From the NCBI GenBank assembly GCA_030783905.1, contig JAQAHH010000006.1, positions 496,001 through 560,000 of the forward strand: a DNA stretch of 64,000 bases, in the 5' to 3' direction. The notes below the pieces were generated by a model, which saw only the letters and a program-made list of their open reading frames with translations, did no database searches and was not told where the DNA came from. This stretch comes from Bisgaard Taxon 45. GTDB taxonomy: Bacteria; Pseudomonadota; Gammaproteobacteria; Enterobacterales; Pasteurellaceae. Below are positions 40,370 to 50,898 of the stretch, in pieces. How positions within the stretch are numbered: position 1 is the stretch's first letter; every line of letters begins with the position of its first letter. The translations under genes and the position numbers were made by a program.

Positions 40370-41275
40370 ATGGTTTGGTTTAAAAACCTCATGATTTATC
40401 GCCTAACAAAAGATTTGGATTGGGCATCAGATAGTTTACAACGTGCATTACAACAGTGTGAATATCATCCCTGCCAACAATCAGATATGAGCAAATTTGG
40501 TTGGACAAATCCGCTACGTGGCAGTGAAATGTTACATTTCTCAGTGGGAAAACAGATTTTATTAGTCGCACACAAAGAGGAAAAAATCTTACCTGCGCAT
40601 GTCGTGAAAGCTGAATTAGAGCAACGCATTGAACAACTTGAGCAAAAAGAAAATCGCAAGTTAAAGAAAGTGGAAAAACAAGCGTTAAAAGATGATGTGG
40701 TCTCGATGTTGTTGCCTCGTGCATTTAGCAAAAATCAACAAACTACCTTGTGGATCGATACAGAAAATCAGCTTATTTATGTGGATGCTGCGTCTGCCAA
40801 ACGTGCCGAGGATGCGTTGGCGTTATTACGCAAATCTTTAGGTTCATTGCCAGTCTTGCCATTGAGTTTTGCCAATGAACCCAGTTTAGTCATGACGGAC
40901 TGGCTGAATAAAGGTCATACGCCAGCTTGGTTGATGCCGTTGGAAGAAGCTGAGCTAACGGGGAGCCAAGAAAGCGGTATTATTCGTTGTAAACAGCAGA
41001 ATTTAGCATCAGAAGAAATTCAGAATCTATTGCATGCCGGTAAATTTGTCACCAAGTTGTCCTTAGCGTGGGAAGAGCATGTGTCTTTTATACTAAATGA
41101 AGATTGCAGTTTAAAACGCCTGAAATTTGCCGATCAAATCCGTGAAAAAAATGATGATATTTTGAAAGAAGATTATGCTCAACGCTTTGATGCGGACTTT
41201 GTATTAATGACCAGCATATTAAGCAAGTTAACAGCAAATTTATTAGATGAGTTTGGTGGGGAAAAGGCAAGGTGA
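40370..41275 (+). CDS. rdgC: Recombination-associated protein RdgC
   Basis: 301 aa. Ring-shaped DNA-binding protein that modulates RecA and nucleoid processes. MVWFKNLMIYRL and SKFGWTNPLRGSEMLHF are typical. GAAGGAAC precedes the ATG at 40370; the frame's earlier ATG at 40271 overlaps the proC start region and has no ribosome site. The next 150 bp to the cyclase gene show nothing notable. Confidence 0.95.
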   Translation: MVWFKNLMIYRLTKDLDWASDSLQRALQQCEYHPCQQSDMSKFGWTNPLRGSEMLHFSVGKQILLVAHKEEKILPAHVVKAELEQRIEQLEQKENRKLKKVEKQALKDDVVSMLLPRAFSKNQQTTLWIDTENQLIYVDAASAKRAEDALALLRKSLGSLPVLPLSFANEPSLVMTDWLNKGHTPAWLMPLEEAELTGSQESGIIRCKQQNLASEEIQNLLHAGKFVTKLSLAWEEHVSFILNEDCSLKRLKFADQIREKNDDILKEDYAQRFDADFVLMTSILSKLTANLLDEFGGEKAR

Positions 41276-41424
41276 TAATTTCCCCTTGCTCTGTGTGCAT
41301 CGGCACTTGATTGCGTAACTGTATATAATCTTTCGTGCTAAGTCAGACTTTGTGGTTCTTTGAATTAAGACGAAAGATCGTCTATAAGTAAAGGGGTGAT
41401 CAAGCATAAATGAAGGAGTGAATG

Positions 41425-42168
41425 ATGAATACTGTGGCACAAGCGATTGCTTTTTTAAAAACGCAAAAATGGGTGGATTTATCACATGACGTGAATCCAG
41501 AGATTCCTTATTTTTCTGCTTTCAAGCCAATTGAAACAAACACCTTATTTACTGTTGAAAATGATGGCTTTTTTGCTACTCAATATACCTTAGTGAGCCA
41601 ATATGGTACGCATCTTGATGCACCTATTCATTTTGCCCCAAATACACGCTATCTAGATGAGATTCCCGTGCTGGAATTGGTGTTGCCGTTATATGTGATT
41701 CATAAAGAACAAGCGGTGAAGGAAAACCCAGATTATCTCTTATCGGTTGACGATATTTTGGCGTTTGAAGCAGAACATGGCAAAATCGCAGAAGGTAGTT
41801 TTGTGGCATTTGCTAGTGGCTGGTCGTCCAGATGGCACGATCAGACAGCCTTCTATAATCGTGATGAAACTGGGCAGGCTCATACACCGGGTTGGTCATT
41901 AGAGGCACTCAAATTTTTACATGAACAACGCAATGTGAGCGCAATTGGGCATGAAACCTTAGATACAGACAGTGCGCTAGATTTTACGAAAAATAATGAT
42001 TTAGTGGGTGAGCGCTATTGGTTATCGCAAAATAAATACCAAGTGGAAGTGCTCACCAATTTAGCTCAATTACCGGCAACGGGCGCTGCCATTTTTATTG
42101 GTGTACCGAAAATTCAACATGCACCAGGGTTTAACGCCAGAGTCTTTGCGGTGATGGATAGCGAATAA
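41425..42168 (+). CDS. Cyclase-family (kynurenine formamidase-like) metal hydrolase
   Basis: 247 aa from the second ATG; AAGGAG sits six bases before 41425, only three before the ATG at 41422. WVDLSHDVNPEIPYFSAF and YGTHLDAPIHF (HxTHxDxPxH metal-binding motif) define the cyclase/KynB superfamily. The closing GAAIFIGVPKIQHAPGFNARVFAV is typical. Members hydrolyse formylkynurenine, isatin or related amides; no tryptophan-catabolic genes are near, so the substrate is unknown. Confidence 0.85.
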   Translation: MNTVAQAIAFLKTQKWVDLSHDVNPEIPYFSAFKPIETNTLFTVENDGFFATQYTLVSQYGTHLDAPIHFAPNTRYLDEIPVLELVLPLYVIHKEQAVKENPDYLLSVDDILAFEAEHGKIAEGSFVAFASGWSSRWHDQTAFYNRDETGQAHTPGWSLEALKFLHEQRNVSAIGHETLDTDSALDFTKNNDLVGERYWLSQNKYQVEVLTNLAQLPATGAAIFIGVPKIQHAPGFNARVFAVMDSE

Positions 42169-42188
42169 AATAGTCAGAGAGAATAAAA

Positions 42189-42220
42189 AAAGCCCGTGTG
42201 ATAGGCACTACACGGGCTTT
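42189..42220. terminator. Bidirectional terminator between the cyclase gene and oapA
   Basis: An 11-bp perfect stem, AAAGCCCGTGT/ACACGGGCTTT with a 10-nt loop. Ts follow on the plus strand and the A-run before it gives Ts on the minus strand, so it can serve both convergent genes. Confidence 0.88.
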
Positions 42221-42236
42221 CTTTTAGAGCGGGAGA

Positions 42237-43400
42237 TTATTTTTTATAAATATAGCTACCATCTGATTGACGAATAAATTTGGCACCATTTTCTAAGCGG
42301 AGCTCAGCCACACGTCCTTGCGTGTTAACCGACAGGTGTACTTTATCACCCGCTTTAAAGTTACTTAGTGCATTACCCGCGCCAGTGGCTTTTGTCATTG
42401 CATTAACATCCGCAATATTTAAATTGTGATTACGGAAAACCTGCATCAAGCTGACCCCTTGTGGAATAGTTAAGGTTTTACTACTGCTATTGCTGGTTTT
42501 CGCGGGACTCGCTTCGACCACAGGCGCCACTTTTTTCTCGACTTTGGCTTTTTCACTTTGGCTTGGTTTTTCTGTGGTTTTCGCTTTTTCGACGGTTTTC
42601 GGTTTTTCGGTCACTTTTGACTTGTCAGTCGCAACTTTTTCATTCACCACTTTCTCGACTGTTTTAGGTTTCTCTATGTCAGTCGATACTATTTTGGGTT
42701 CTACACTTTGTTCCACTTTGGTTGGTGGGACTACAACGGGCGTGCTTTCCGTTCCTGTTGTTGGAGAATAGTGCGTGTTTTCCTGAGTGACAGGTGCAGT
42801 TGTTGCGCTAGCTTGAGCTGTTTCTGCGTTGTTGTCAGCTGGCTGATTTAAGTTATCTAAAACGTTATTTTCAACGGTTTGACCTTTTTCTAATGGCTGA
42901 AATTGAATAGGCACAGCTTGGCTATTTTGTTGCTCAAAGGATTGGACCGTTTGTGAGCTTGGCTTGAGTGCAAAGAAAATGATTAATAATAAAATCAAGC
43001 CAAATAATGCGACAAATAAACGACGATGACGTTGTGGTAGCATTTGTAAGAATGGCCAAGTTTCGGGGTTTTTCCAATTTACACCTGTTGCAACAACCGC
43101 TGCTGCCACAGCCTCTTGGTTTGGCTGTTCGCTATTCTGTTCATTAGTGTTCAAATCAGCCTGTGTGGCATTTAGGGAGGAAGACGCTTCGTTAAATGAA
43201 GGTGCTTGAGCAGTGGCATTCAAGGTTGCGTCGTGTTGTGTTTTTTTCGCAAAAACGCCTTTTACGCTATCAAAAAAAGAAGGCGTCGTCGGTTTAGCCA
43301 TTTTTTTGCGCGTAATTGGCTCTACTTGACTAAATTCTAAATCCAGTTCGTTTTGTTCTGGTTTATGTTGATTTTCTGGGGTGTGTTTTTCTGAATCCAC
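42237..43400 (-). CDS. oapA: Opacity-associated protein A (OapA)
   Basis: 387 aa. A single transmembrane helix (LFVALFGLILLLIIFFAL, about residues 127-146) separates a cytoplasmic N-terminus from a long periplasmic part. Residues about 160-300 are Pro/Thr/Lys/Glu-rich low complexity with imperfect VEK/TEK repeats (KPKTVEK occurs twice). The C-terminal ~80 residues are the LysM-like OapA domain (TIPQGVSLMQVFRNHNLN). OapA affects colony opacity and colonisation in H. influenzae; the E. coli relative YtfB binds glycans at division sites. GTG start at 43400 with GAGGT seven bases upstream. No oapB follows. Confidence 0.92.
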   Translation of the reverse strand: MDSEKHTPENQHKPEQNELDLEFSQVEPITRKKMAKPTTPSFFDSVKGVFAKKTQHDATLNATAQAPSFNEASSSLNATQADLNTNEQNSEQPNQEAVAAAVVATGVNWKNPETWPFLQMLPQRHRRLFVALFGLILLLIIFFALKPSSQTVQSFEQQNSQAVPIQFQPLEKGQTVENNVLDNLNQPADNNAETAQASATTAPVTQENTHYSPTTGTESTPVVVPPTKVEQSVEPKIVSTDIEKPKTVEKVVNEKVATDKSKVTEKPKTVEKAKTTEKPSQSEKAKVEKKVAPVVEASPAKTSNSSSKTLTIPQGVSLMQVFRNHNLNIADVNAMTKATGAGNALSNFKAGDKVHLSVNTQGRVAELRLENGAKFIRQSDGSYIYKK

Positions 43401-43497
43401 GATAGTACCTCGATTCTAAATAGCTAGCTTACTTACTCATATACACTCAATGTGCGGTCAAAATTTAACTTATTCTAAAGGATATTTGTTCATTTTC

Positions 43498-44511
43498 CTA
43501 TGCTGTATAGAGGGTTTTATTCGCTTCTTTGGCAATTTCTCGTGCTAATTTCGGCACTAAATAGCCTGAAGTGAGACTTTGTAATTCTTTGTAAATGGTC
43601 AAAGCCTGTTGATCATCGAGATAGAAATGACTGGCACCTTCGACTTTATCTAACAAATGTAAGTAATAAGGTAAAATCTGACTAGCGAATAATTTATCAC
43701 CTAATTGTTTGAGAATGTGTGCATTATCATTAACGCCTTTGAGAAGAACGGCTTGGTTTAATAGCACAATGCCTGCATTTTTTAGTTTATCCATAGCCTG
43801 TACCAAATGTGTATCGATTTCGTTGGGGTGATTAATATGTGTGACCAGTACAGTTTGAAAACGACATGCGGAAAGCATTTGGCAAAGTTGTTCCGTAATA
43901 CGCTGTGGGATGACGACAGGTAAACGAGTATGAATACGTAAACGTTGTAAGTGCGGTATGTTTTCGAGCTTTTTTATCAACCAATCCAACTCATGATCTT
44001 TGGCCATTAGGGGATCGCCCCCTGAAAAAATGACTTCTTCTATTTCTGAATGCTGTGCAATGTAATCCAGTGCTTTTTGCCAATTAGCTTTATTACCTTT
44101 GTTATCCGCATAAGGAAAATGGCGACGAAAACAATAACGGCAATTGACCGCACAACCGCCTTTAACCATCAGTAATAAGCGGTTACGGTATTTATGCAAA
44201 ACACTCGGCACCACCGCCGCTTGTTCCTCTAAAGGATCTTTGCTAAAGCCTTCAACTTGTAAAAATTCTTCACGCGCACTCATTACTTGTAACAAAAGCG
44301 GATCCTTGGGGTTACCTTTTTCCATTTTTGCCACAAATGGAAGGGGCACCCTAACAGGAAATAAACGGCGTGCATGGAGGTCTTGTTCAACATATTCAGT
44401 GGGTAAATTGAGGGTTTTTAATAAGATTTTTGGGTCGGATATGGCATTGGCTAAGTGATCTGTCCAACTTTGTTCTTCTCTAATGGCTATGTTTTGAGTT
44501 AAAATATGCAC
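43498..44511 (-). CDS. epmB: EF-P lysine 2,3-aminomutase EpmB
   Basis: 337 aa from the GTG at 44511 (VHILTQNIA, matching the EpmB start); the TTG at 44523 gives a longer frame with no good ribosome site. VKGGCAVNCRYCFRRHFPY holds the radical SAM CxxxCxxC motif; FSGGDPLMAKDHELDWL is conserved. It makes (R)-beta-lysine for EF-P. Divergently adjacent to efp (35-bp gap), its own target. epmA is not in the window. Confidence 0.95.
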   Translation of the reverse strand: MHILTQNIAIREEQSWTDHLANAISDPKILLKTLNLPTEYVEQDLHARRLFPVRVPLPFVAKMEKGNPKDPLLLQVMSAREEFLQVEGFSKDPLEEQAAVVPSVLHKYRNRLLLMVKGGCAVNCRYCFRRHFPYADNKGNKANWQKALDYIAQHSEIEEVIFSGGDPLMAKDHELDWLIKKLENIPHLQRLRIHTRLPVVIPQRITEQLCQMLSACRFQTVLVTHINHPNEIDTHLVQAMDKLKNAGIVLLNQAVLLKGVNDNAHILKQLGDKLFASQILPYYLHLLDKVEGASHFYLDDQQALTIYKELQSLTSGYLVPKLAREIAKEANKTLYTA

Positions 44512-44546
44512 TTTTAAAAACAATCTCTTTATAACTTGAGGATAAT

Positions 44547-45113
44547 ATGGCTACATATACTACCAGTGATTTCAAACCAGGTCTAAAATTTATGCAGGAC
44601 GGTGAGCCTTGTGTGATCGTTGAAAATGAATTTGTTAAACCAGGAAAAGGTCAAGCATTCACTCGTACACGTATTCGTAAATTAATTTCTGGCAAAGTAT
44701 TAGATGTTAACTTTAAATCTGGTACCTCTGTTGAAGCAGCTGATGTAATGGACTTAAACTTAACTTACTCTTACAAAGATGATGCCTTCTGGTATTTTAT
44801 GCATCCAGAAACCTTTGAACAATACTCAGCAGATGCAAAAGCCATCGGTGATGCAGAAAAATGGTTATTAGACCAAGCAGATTGCATCGTCACCTTATGG
44901 AATGGTGCACCAATCAGCGTTACGCCACCAAACTTTGTGGAATTAGAAATTATCGATACTGATCCAGGCCTAAAAGGGGATACGGCAGGAACAGGTGGTA
45001 AACCGGCCACATTAAGTACAGGTGCGGTAGTAAAAGTGCCATTGTTCGTACAAATTGGCGAAGTGATTAAAGTCGATACCCGTTCAGGCGAATATGTCTC
45101 ACGTGTGAAATAA
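44547..45113 (+). CDS. efp: Elongation factor P
   Basis: 188 aa. Relieves ribosome stalling at polyproline. The loop [13 protein letters not shown] carries the modified lysine (Lys34) that is beta-lysylated by EpmA/EpmB. Three beta-barrel domains; the C-terminal [12 protein letters not shown] matches E. coli. TTGAGGATAAT gives a ribosome site. Followed by a strong terminator. Confidence 0.98.
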   Translation: MATYTTSDFKPGLKFMQDGEPCVIVENEFVKPGKGQAFTRTRIRKLISGKVLDVNFKSGTSVEAADVMDLNLTYSYKDDAFWYFMHPETFEQYSADAKAIGDAEKWLLDQADCIVTLWNGAPISVTPPNFVELEIIDTDPGLKGDTAGTGGKPATLSTGAVVKVPLFVQIGEVIKVDTRSGEYVSRVK

Positions 45114-45141
45114 TCACGACATTGCATGAAATTGCATCAGA

Positions 45142-45172
45142 AAGGCGAATCGTTGGATTCGCCTTTTGTTTT
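45142..45172 (+). terminator. Terminator of efp
   Basis: AAGGCGAATC/GATTCGCCTT stem with a GTTG loop, followed by TTGTTTT. Its tail touches the stop codon of the convergent membrane protein gene. Confidence 0.9.
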
Positions 45173-45677
45173 AGACTTGATATTTCGTTTTGTCACCGAT
45201 ATCAAAATGTAATGGCATTTGCCATTTTTTGACGGCTAAAATCAGGAAGAGTATTGCCACAATCAGTGACATGATTTGTATCACGACAGGGTTATTTAAG
45301 AGTAATACACACCACAGCACCGCAACGAATAAGGGTTGTAGATTTAATAAAAACACCCGGAAACAGAAATATTCTTTATAGCATAATCCGCCTAATGTGA
45401 CTAACGCCCCACCTAAGGCGAGTGATTCAAAACCCAGTACTTGGCAACTCAATGCCACCCACGTTGCCATTTGTAAGATAAGACGAAACGCTTTCATATA
45501 AATATGTAAACTTGATGCACACAGTGTCGCAGCAATGAGTAAACCAAGATGGGCAATGTCCGCTTTATAAGGTAAAAGCAACGTCATGATGCCGGCTAAG
45601 ACAAAGCCAGAGCGGTATAAAATCACCGTGAGATAATCCCAACCATCCATCGGGGATTGAATATGTGGATCAGCCAT
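45171..45677 (-). CDS. DUF2301 integral membrane protein
   Basis: 168 aa, about five transmembrane helices. The N-terminal SPMDGWDYLTVILYRSGFVLAG and LGGALVTLGGLCYKEYFCFR resemble the COG5413/DUF2301 family. No function is known. Lies 3 bp downstream of lpxH in the same direction, so probably cotranscribed. Confidence 0.78.
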   Translation of the reverse strand: MADPHIQSPMDGWDYLTVILYRSGFVLAGIMTLLLPYKADIAHLGLLIAATLCASSLHIYMKAFRLILQMATWVALSCQVLGFESLALGGALVTLGGLCYKEYFCFRVFLLNLQPLFVAVLWCVLLLNNPVVIQIMSLIVAILFLILAVKKWQMPLHFDIGDKTKYQV

Positions 45678-45680
45678 ATG

Positions 45681-46400
45681 TTACTCCTTTCCGGTTAAAA
45701 AACGGATCTGTTGTTGCTCATTGACTTCAAGAATGGACGCCGTATCACCCCAATCACCGAGCACAATGCGGGTAAAGTGCGGTGGAATGTGATGAATATT
45801 TTGACGATGAGTATGCCCGTGAATGATTTTTTTAACGCCAAATTGGGCGAAGGTCTGTAACACAAAGTCAGGATTTACATCCATAATTTGGTCAGACTTC
45901 CTTTTTTTATCCGCCTTACTGCGTGCTCGAATTTTCTCTGCGATTTTTAACCGCACTTTCAACGGAAGATGTAAAAATAGCCACTGGCGCCATTTTTGGT
46001 GCACTTTTTTTCGGTATTGTTGATAGGCAACATCATCAATACACAGCGTATCACCATGACAGAGCAAAACCGTCTCACCATATAAATCAATTTGTTGATA
46101 AGTGGGTAATAATGTCATTCCACAAGCGGCAGCAAAGCGTTTGCCAATCAGAAAATCCCGATTACCGTGTTGAAAGTAACATCTGACGCCCTGACAACTC
46201 AGGCGATGAATGTGTTGCTGGACAGTATAAATGAGATCGGATTTTTCATCATCCCCAATCCAAAAATCGAATAAATCGCCCAAAATATAAAGCGCCTCCG
46301 CTTGTGGCGCAAGTTGCTGCATAAAATCACAGAATAAGGCAGTTAATTGGGGGCGGTTTTCGCTGAGATGTAAATCCGCAATAAAATAGGTCTTTTTCAT
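45681..46400 (-). CDS. lpxH: UDP-2,3-diacylglucosamine diphosphatase
   Basis: 239-aa calcineurin-like enzyme of lipid A synthesis that makes lipid [43 protein letters not shown] and [10 protein letters not shown] give the full set of metal ligands (DxH, GDxxD, GNHD-like, HGHTH). Divergent from plsC, another membrane lipid gene. Confidence 0.95.
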   Translation of the reverse strand: MKKTYFIADLHLSENRPQLTALFCDFMQQLAPQAEALYILGDLFDFWIGDDEKSDLIYTVQQHIHRLSCQGVRCYFQHGNRDFLIGKRFAAACGMTLLPTYQQIDLYGETVLLCHGDTLCIDDVAYQQYRKKVHQKWRQWLFLHLPLKVRLKIAEKIRARSKADKKRKSDQIMDVNPDFVLQTFAQFGVKKIIHGHTHRQNIHHIPPHFTRIVLGDWGDTASILEVNEQQQIRFLTGKE

Positions 46401-46510
46401 CCGTTTTATAGCACTCTTTTTTATTTAGAGTAGCACATTTTTTATGTTGATTTATACACATATTCCGGCAATTTCGCTATACTTAGCCAAATATTTGAAG
46501 GAATAGCATT

Positions 46511-47236
46511 ATGTTAAAATTATTGCGTACGATAGTGATCGTTTTTTGTTGTATCTTAATTTGTGTGTTGGGGTCAATTTACTCCTTTATCCGTTTTCGT
46601 AATCCTAGCAACGTAGGCATTATGGCTCGTTGGTTTGGACGTCTTCATCCCCTCTTTGGCTTAGATGTCGAGCACCGTTTCCCTCAAAATGTCGATAAAT
46701 TAGGGCGGTGTATTTATATTGGTAATCACCAAAATAATTATGATATGGTCACCATTTCTTATATGGTGCAACCAAGAACCGTGAGTGTGGGAAAAAAAAG
46801 TTTAATTTGGGTACCCTTTTTTGGTTTGTTGTATTGGGTGACAGGCAATATTTTGATTGACCGTGAAAATCGTACCAAAGCACACGGCACCATGAATGAA
46901 GTCGCTCGCCGTATTCACGATGATAATTTATCCGTTTGGATGTTCCCAGAAGGTACGCGGAGTCGTGGACGTGGCTTATTACCGTTTAAAACGGGGGCAT
47001 TTTATGCTGCACTAGCAGCGGGCGTGCCTATTGTGCCCGTTGTGTGTTCAACGACACAAGGTAAGATCGATTTAAATCGTTGGAATAATGGCAAAGTGAT
47101 TTGTGAAATGATGGAACCCATTGATATTTCAGGGTATGACAAAGACAACGTACGTGAGCTTGCAGCACATTGCCATCAAATTATGGCGCAACGTATTGCA
47201 GAGTTGGATGCAGAAATAGCACAACAGAGTAACTAA
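46511..47236 (+). CDS. plsC: 1-acyl-sn-glycerol-3-phosphate acyltransferase
   Basis: 241 aa. Makes phosphatidic acid. NHQNNYDM is the catalytic NHxxxxD motif, FPEGTRSRG the glycerol-3-phosphate binding motif, and VPIVPVVCS motif IV. An N-terminal hydrophobic segment anchors it. AAGGAAT precedes the ATG. Followed 3 bp later by sufI, as in E. coli. Confidence 0.96.
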   Translation: MLKLLRTIVIVFCCILICVLGSIYSFIRFRNPSNVGIMARWFGRLHPLFGLDVEHRFPQNVDKLGRCIYIGNHQNNYDMVTISYMVQPRTVSVGKKSLIWVPFFGLLYWVTGNILIDRENRTKAHGTMNEVARRIHDDNLSVWMFPEGTRSRGRGLLPFKTGAFYAALAAGVPIVPVVCSTTQGKIDLNRWNNGKVICEMMEPIDISGYDKDNVRELAAHCHQIMAQRIAELDAEIAQQSN

Positions 47237-47239
47237 CAA

Positions 47240-48646
47240 ATGGATAATCCTGCGCGTCGCCAGTTTTTCAAAACCAGTTTAATCGCCACGGCACTTTCAG
47301 TCTTGCCGTCCTCGCTCTTGGCGGCAAGCCGCCAAGCGTTACGTATCCCGCCATTGTTAGAAACTCGGCGAGGTAAGCCGATTTTCCTTAGCCTAGATAG
47401 TGTGCAATATCCATTAGAGCATGGCAAAAACGTCGAAGTGTGGGGATTTAATGGGCATTATTTAGGTCCCACAATCAAAATTCGTCAGGGTGATTTTGCC
47501 AAATTAAATTATCGTAATACCTTATCGCAAGCAGTTTGTATGACTATTCAGGGGTTGCAAGCGAGTGGCGAGCTACTGGGTGGTGTAGGACGTGCGTTAC
47601 AGCCTAAAGAAACCTGGTCACCGATAATTCCGATTACTCAACCCGCATCAACCTGTTGGTACCATTCTGTTTCATTAGCAAATTCAGCCTATCAAACTTA
47701 TCGCGGTTTAGTTGGAATGTGGATTGTGGAGGATCCGCAAAGCTTGAAATCAGGCTTGCCACATAAATATGGTGTTAATGATATCCCGCTGATTTTGCAA
47801 GATATGCGTTTGAATACTCAGGGATTACAATTATTTCAGCCAAATCAAAACGCTTTTTTAGGTAATCGCTTGTTTGTGAATGGACAAGAAGCCCCTTATC
47901 TTAATGTACCACGAGGATGGGTTCGATTACGTTTAGTCAATGCCTCGTTATCACGTCATTATGAATTGCGTTTAGATGATGATCGCGATATGCGTTTGAT
48001 TGCAACTGATCAAGGTTTTTTACCGCAAGCTAAAATCTTGAAATCCATTGTGTTGGCACCCAGTGAGCGCATTGAATTATTGATTGATTTGAACGAAGGG
48101 GAAAATGTCCGTCTTATTGCCGGTGAAAAACGGGATGTTTTGTATATTTTCACTTCGCTTTTCGCTGATGAAAATGAATTAGTCGATAATACTGTGTTAG
48201 AGCTCCGTCCTGAAGGGCTTGCTTCGGTCTTTTCCAAACAGGCTGAACCACAATTCAACACGGATGCGGTGGCGAATTTAGCCAATAAAGTGGTACAAGA
48301 ACGCCACTTTCATTTTGATGTCAATACGGGAATGGTCAATGACAAGCACTTTGATCCTAAACGTGTCACCAATGCTAAATTAAATACAACCGAACGTTGG
48401 ACCTTAACCGCAAATGGTGCCATGGGGTTTCGTATTCAAGGTGCTAAATTTTTGATCGAAAGCATTGATGATACACCAATAGAACAAAGTGAAGTTGTCT
48501 GGAAGGACAGTGTGTTGATTAAGGGTAAAGTCCAAATTTTAGTAAAATTTGAACAAATGTCATCGAATAATCACCCTTTCTTGTTTGGATCCTCAAATTT
48601 AATGTTAGCCGATAAAGGGTGTATCAGGTTGTTGGTTGTGCAATAA
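47240..48646 (+). CDS. sufI: Cell division protein FtsP/SufI (multicopper oxidase fold)
   Basis: 468 aa. Tat signal [20 protein letters not shown] with the twin arginines. Three cupredoxin domains, but the copper-binding histidines are missing (WYHSV where oxidases have HSH), as in SufI. It supports the divisome under stress in the periplasm. The plsC-sufI pair matches E. coli and Haemophilus. Confidence 0.92.
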   Translation: MDNPARRQFFKTSLIATALSVLPSSLLAASRQALRIPPLLETRRGKPIFLSLDSVQYPLEHGKNVEVWGFNGHYLGPTIKIRQGDFAKLNYRNTLSQAVCMTIQGLQASGELLGGVGRALQPKETWSPIIPITQPASTCWYHSVSLANSAYQTYRGLVGMWIVEDPQSLKSGLPHKYGVNDIPLILQDMRLNTQGLQLFQPNQNAFLGNRLFVNGQEAPYLNVPRGWVRLRLVNASLSRHYELRLDDDRDMRLIATDQGFLPQAKILKSIVLAPSERIELLIDLNEGENVRLIAGEKRDVLYIFTSLFADENELVDNTVLELRPEGLASVFSKQAEPQFNTDAVANLANKVVQERHFHFDVNTGMVNDKHFDPKRVTNAKLNTTERWTLTANGAMGFRIQGAKFLIESIDDTPIEQSEVVWKDSVLIKGKVQILVKFEQMSSNNHPFLFGSSNLMLADKGCIRLLVVQ

Positions 48647-48658
48647 CAGGGATAACGA

Positions 48659-48687
48659 AAAGGCGCGGAAATCAATCCGCGCTTTTT
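48659..48687. terminator. Terminator between sufI and the convergent membrane protein gene
   Basis: GCGCGGA/TCCGCGC stem extended by A/T pairs, loop AATCAA, then Ts on the plus side; the A-run before it gives some Ts on the minus side. Confidence 0.85.
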
Positions 48688-48689
48688 GT

Positions 48690-49085
48690 TTAAGTCTTTG
48701 GGGCTTTTCTTAACAAAAGACGTAACACCACCATGGCATACATCATACTCGGTAAAGCAAACATCATCGCATAAAATAGCAGTGCTAAACTCTGTTCCCA
48801 TAACGACATGGGTTCAGTGAATGTTTCCTGAAACAGAAAGAAAGACAACACTGTTAAGGTATAAAAGAAACTGATTGCGCCTGAGAAAAACGCAATTTGC
48901 ACTAGATTACGTTGATGAAATTGGTAATACACACAAACTAAAGCAAATAAAAAAGCTGGTACAGTGGTTAAAATAAAGACATCCGTTAACCCTTTGAGAT
49001 GGAACGCATGAAAAAAGGGGAGGAAGAGGGAAAAAATACCCTGCGTGATGAGCGGGAAAAGGATTAACGTTTTTTTATTTGCCAT
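48690..49085 (-). CDS. Uncharacterised four-helix membrane protein
   Basis: 131 aa with four hydrophobic segments (about residues 7-25, 36-54, 63-85, 100-122) and a basic C-terminus (LLLRKAPKT). I do not recognise the family; Haemophilus has an unnamed membrane protein beside der. It follows der on the same strand after 74 bp that contain a 9-bp inverted repeat AGCGCCTAT/ATAGGCGCT (49117-49145) with no T-run, perhaps a partial terminator or processing hairpin. Confidence 0.72.
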   Translation of the reverse strand: MANKKTLILFPLITQGIFSLFLPFFHAFHLKGLTDVFILTTVPAFLFALVCVYYQFHQRNLVQIAFFSGAISFFYTLTVLSFFLFQETFTEPMSLWEQSLALLFYAMMFALPSMMYAMVVLRLLLRKAPKT

Positions 49086-49159
49086 GTCAGTTATCCTGTC
49101 TATACACCGACAACACAGCGCCTATCGAAAAAGGAAATAGGCGCTATCTCGGTCGCTGA

Positions 49160-50692
49160 TTAACGTTTGGATTTCTTAATAAACTTCATTAAGCGTTTGC
49201 GTTTGCGTAATTGATTTGGCGTCAATTTATTACGTTTACCTGCAAATGGATTATTGCCTTCTTGGAATAATAAACGAATAGGTGAGCCGATGATTTTCAA
49301 ACTACGACGATAATAATTGGATAAATAACGTTTGTAAGCGTCAGGGAGTTTATCCATTTGGTTGCCGTGTATCACGATAATAGGCGGATTATAACCACCT
49401 GGATGGGCGTATTTTAGTTTAATGCGACGACCGCCCATCATTGGTGGCTGGTGCTCATCGGTTGCCATTTGTAAAATACGTGTCAACATCGATGTGGTCA
49501 TTTTTTGTGTCGCACAAGCATAGGCTTCTTGAATAGAGTCAAATAAGTTACCCACGCCACTGCCGTGTAAAGCAGAAATAAAATGCACACGAGCAAAATC
49601 AATAAAATCTAAACGGCGATCAAGCTCCGATTTCACTTGATCTTTAATATCTTGATTTAAACCGTCCCATTTGTTCACCACGATCACCAATGAACGTCCC
49701 GCGTTTAAAATAAAACCTAGCAAAGATAAGTCTTGATCAGACACGCCTTCGCGCGCATCAATGGTTAACAGCACCACATTAGCATCTTGAATTGCTTGTA
49801 AGGTTTTGATCACTGAGAATTTTTCTACCGCTAAATGGACTTTGCCACGCTTACGTACCCCGGCAGTATCAATAATGGTGTAATGCTGTCCATCGCGTTC
49901 CATGGGAATATAAATACTGTCGCGCGTTGTACCGGGTAAGTCATACACGACCACGCGATCTTCACCTAAAATGCGATTTGTTAAAGTCGATTTACCCACA
50001 TTTGGACGTCCAACAATGGCGATTTTGATATTTTTATCTTGTTGATCCAGTTCTTCGGCAATGGCGTCATCTAACAGGGCGGTATCTTCTTCATTAGAGA
50101 AATCGAAATCGTGATCCCATTCGTCTTGTGCTTCTACTTCAGAAATATCTGGATTTTCTACCGCACGTTGCTCAGGCTTTTCGGCATTCATTTTCTCCGC
50201 AATCGGTGCTAAAACTTGTTCCATTAACGCAGAGACGCCACGCCCTTGCGATGCAGCAATTTGTTCGATCTCACCTAAACCTAATTGATAAAACTCAGCA
50301 CAATGGGAATCCGCATCAATGCCATCGGTCTTATTTGCCACAACAACGGTGATTTTATGTTGGCGTTGACGTAAATAGTTTGCGATACCAATATCAGCAG
50401 ACGTTAAGCCAGCGCGGGCATCCACTAAAAACAGCACCACATCGGCTTCTTCAATGGCAAGCAAGGATTGCTCCGCCATTTTTTCTTCCACCCCTTCTTC
50501 TGTGCCATCAATCCCGCCAGTATCGATCACGATAAAATCATAACCTGCAATATGGGCTTGGCCATATTTACGGTCGCGCGTTAAGCCGGGAAAATCCGCT
50601 ACCAACGCATCACGTGTGCGGGTTAAACGGTTAAATAATGTTGATTTTCCCACATTTGGGCGACCAACAAGAGCCACTACAGGCGTTGTCAT
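49160..50692 (-). CDS. der: Ribosome biogenesis GTPase Der (EngA)
   Basis: 510 aa with two tandem GTPase domains, unique to Der. [15 protein letters not shown] and DTGGIDG in the first, [16 protein letters not shown] and [10 protein letters not shown] in the second; NKTDG and NKWDG are the G4 boxes. An acidic linker (about residues 180-220) separates them, and a KH-like domain with a Lys/Arg-rich tail ([14 protein letters not shown]) follows. Needed for 50S assembly. Confidence 0.97.
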   Translation of the reverse strand: MTTPVVALVGRPNVGKSTLFNRLTRTRDALVADFPGLTRDRKYGQAHIAGYDFIVIDTGGIDGTEEGVEEKMAEQSLLAIEEADVVLFLVDARAGLTSADIGIANYLRQRQHKITVVVANKTDGIDADSHCAEFYQLGLGEIEQIAASQGRGVSALMEQVLAPIAEKMNAEKPEQRAVENPDISEVEAQDEWDHDFDFSNEEDTALLDDAIAEELDQQDKNIKIAIVGRPNVGKSTLTNRILGEDRVVVYDLPGTTRDSIYIPMERDGQHYTIIDTAGVRKRGKVHLAVEKFSVIKTLQAIQDANVVLLTIDAREGVSDQDLSLLGFILNAGRSLVIVVNKWDGLNQDIKDQVKSELDRRLDFIDFARVHFISALHGSGVGNLFDSIQEAYACATQKMTTSMLTRILQMATDEHQPPMMGGRRIKLKYAHPGGYNPPIIVIHGNQMDKLPDAYKRYLSNYYRRSLKIIGSPIRLLFQEGNNPFAGKRNKLTPNQLRKRKRLMKFIKKSKR

Positions 50693-50849
50693 AAAAAAAC
50701 CTCTTATTCAGTATTTCTGCCTATGGATTCATAGTGCAGTCAAAAATGGTGTCATTATAGCGGATTTTGCAAGAGATGAGAAATGTACAACGCAGAGGTG
50801 AAAGCGTGACGGAAAAGCGTAGGCTGTTCATCAGCAATAGCAAAATAAA

Positions 50850-50875
50850 AAAGTGCGATTTTTCAACCGCACTTT
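50850..50875 (-). terminator. USS-pair terminator of yedE
   Basis: AAAGTGCG/CGCACTTT stem around a 10-nt loop. The right arm belongs to a complete USS complement (ACCGCACTT); the left arm is a USS with one change (AAGTGCGAT). Read on the minus strand it is followed by TTTTTTATTTTG, 24 bp after the yedE stop. Confidence 0.75.
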
Positions 50876-50898
50876 CGATCAAGCGCACAGATTACAGA

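Noticed and set aside
47240-48646. Functional multicopper oxidase
   Set aside because: The fold and Tat signal are present but copper-binding histidines are missing, as in SufI/FtsP.
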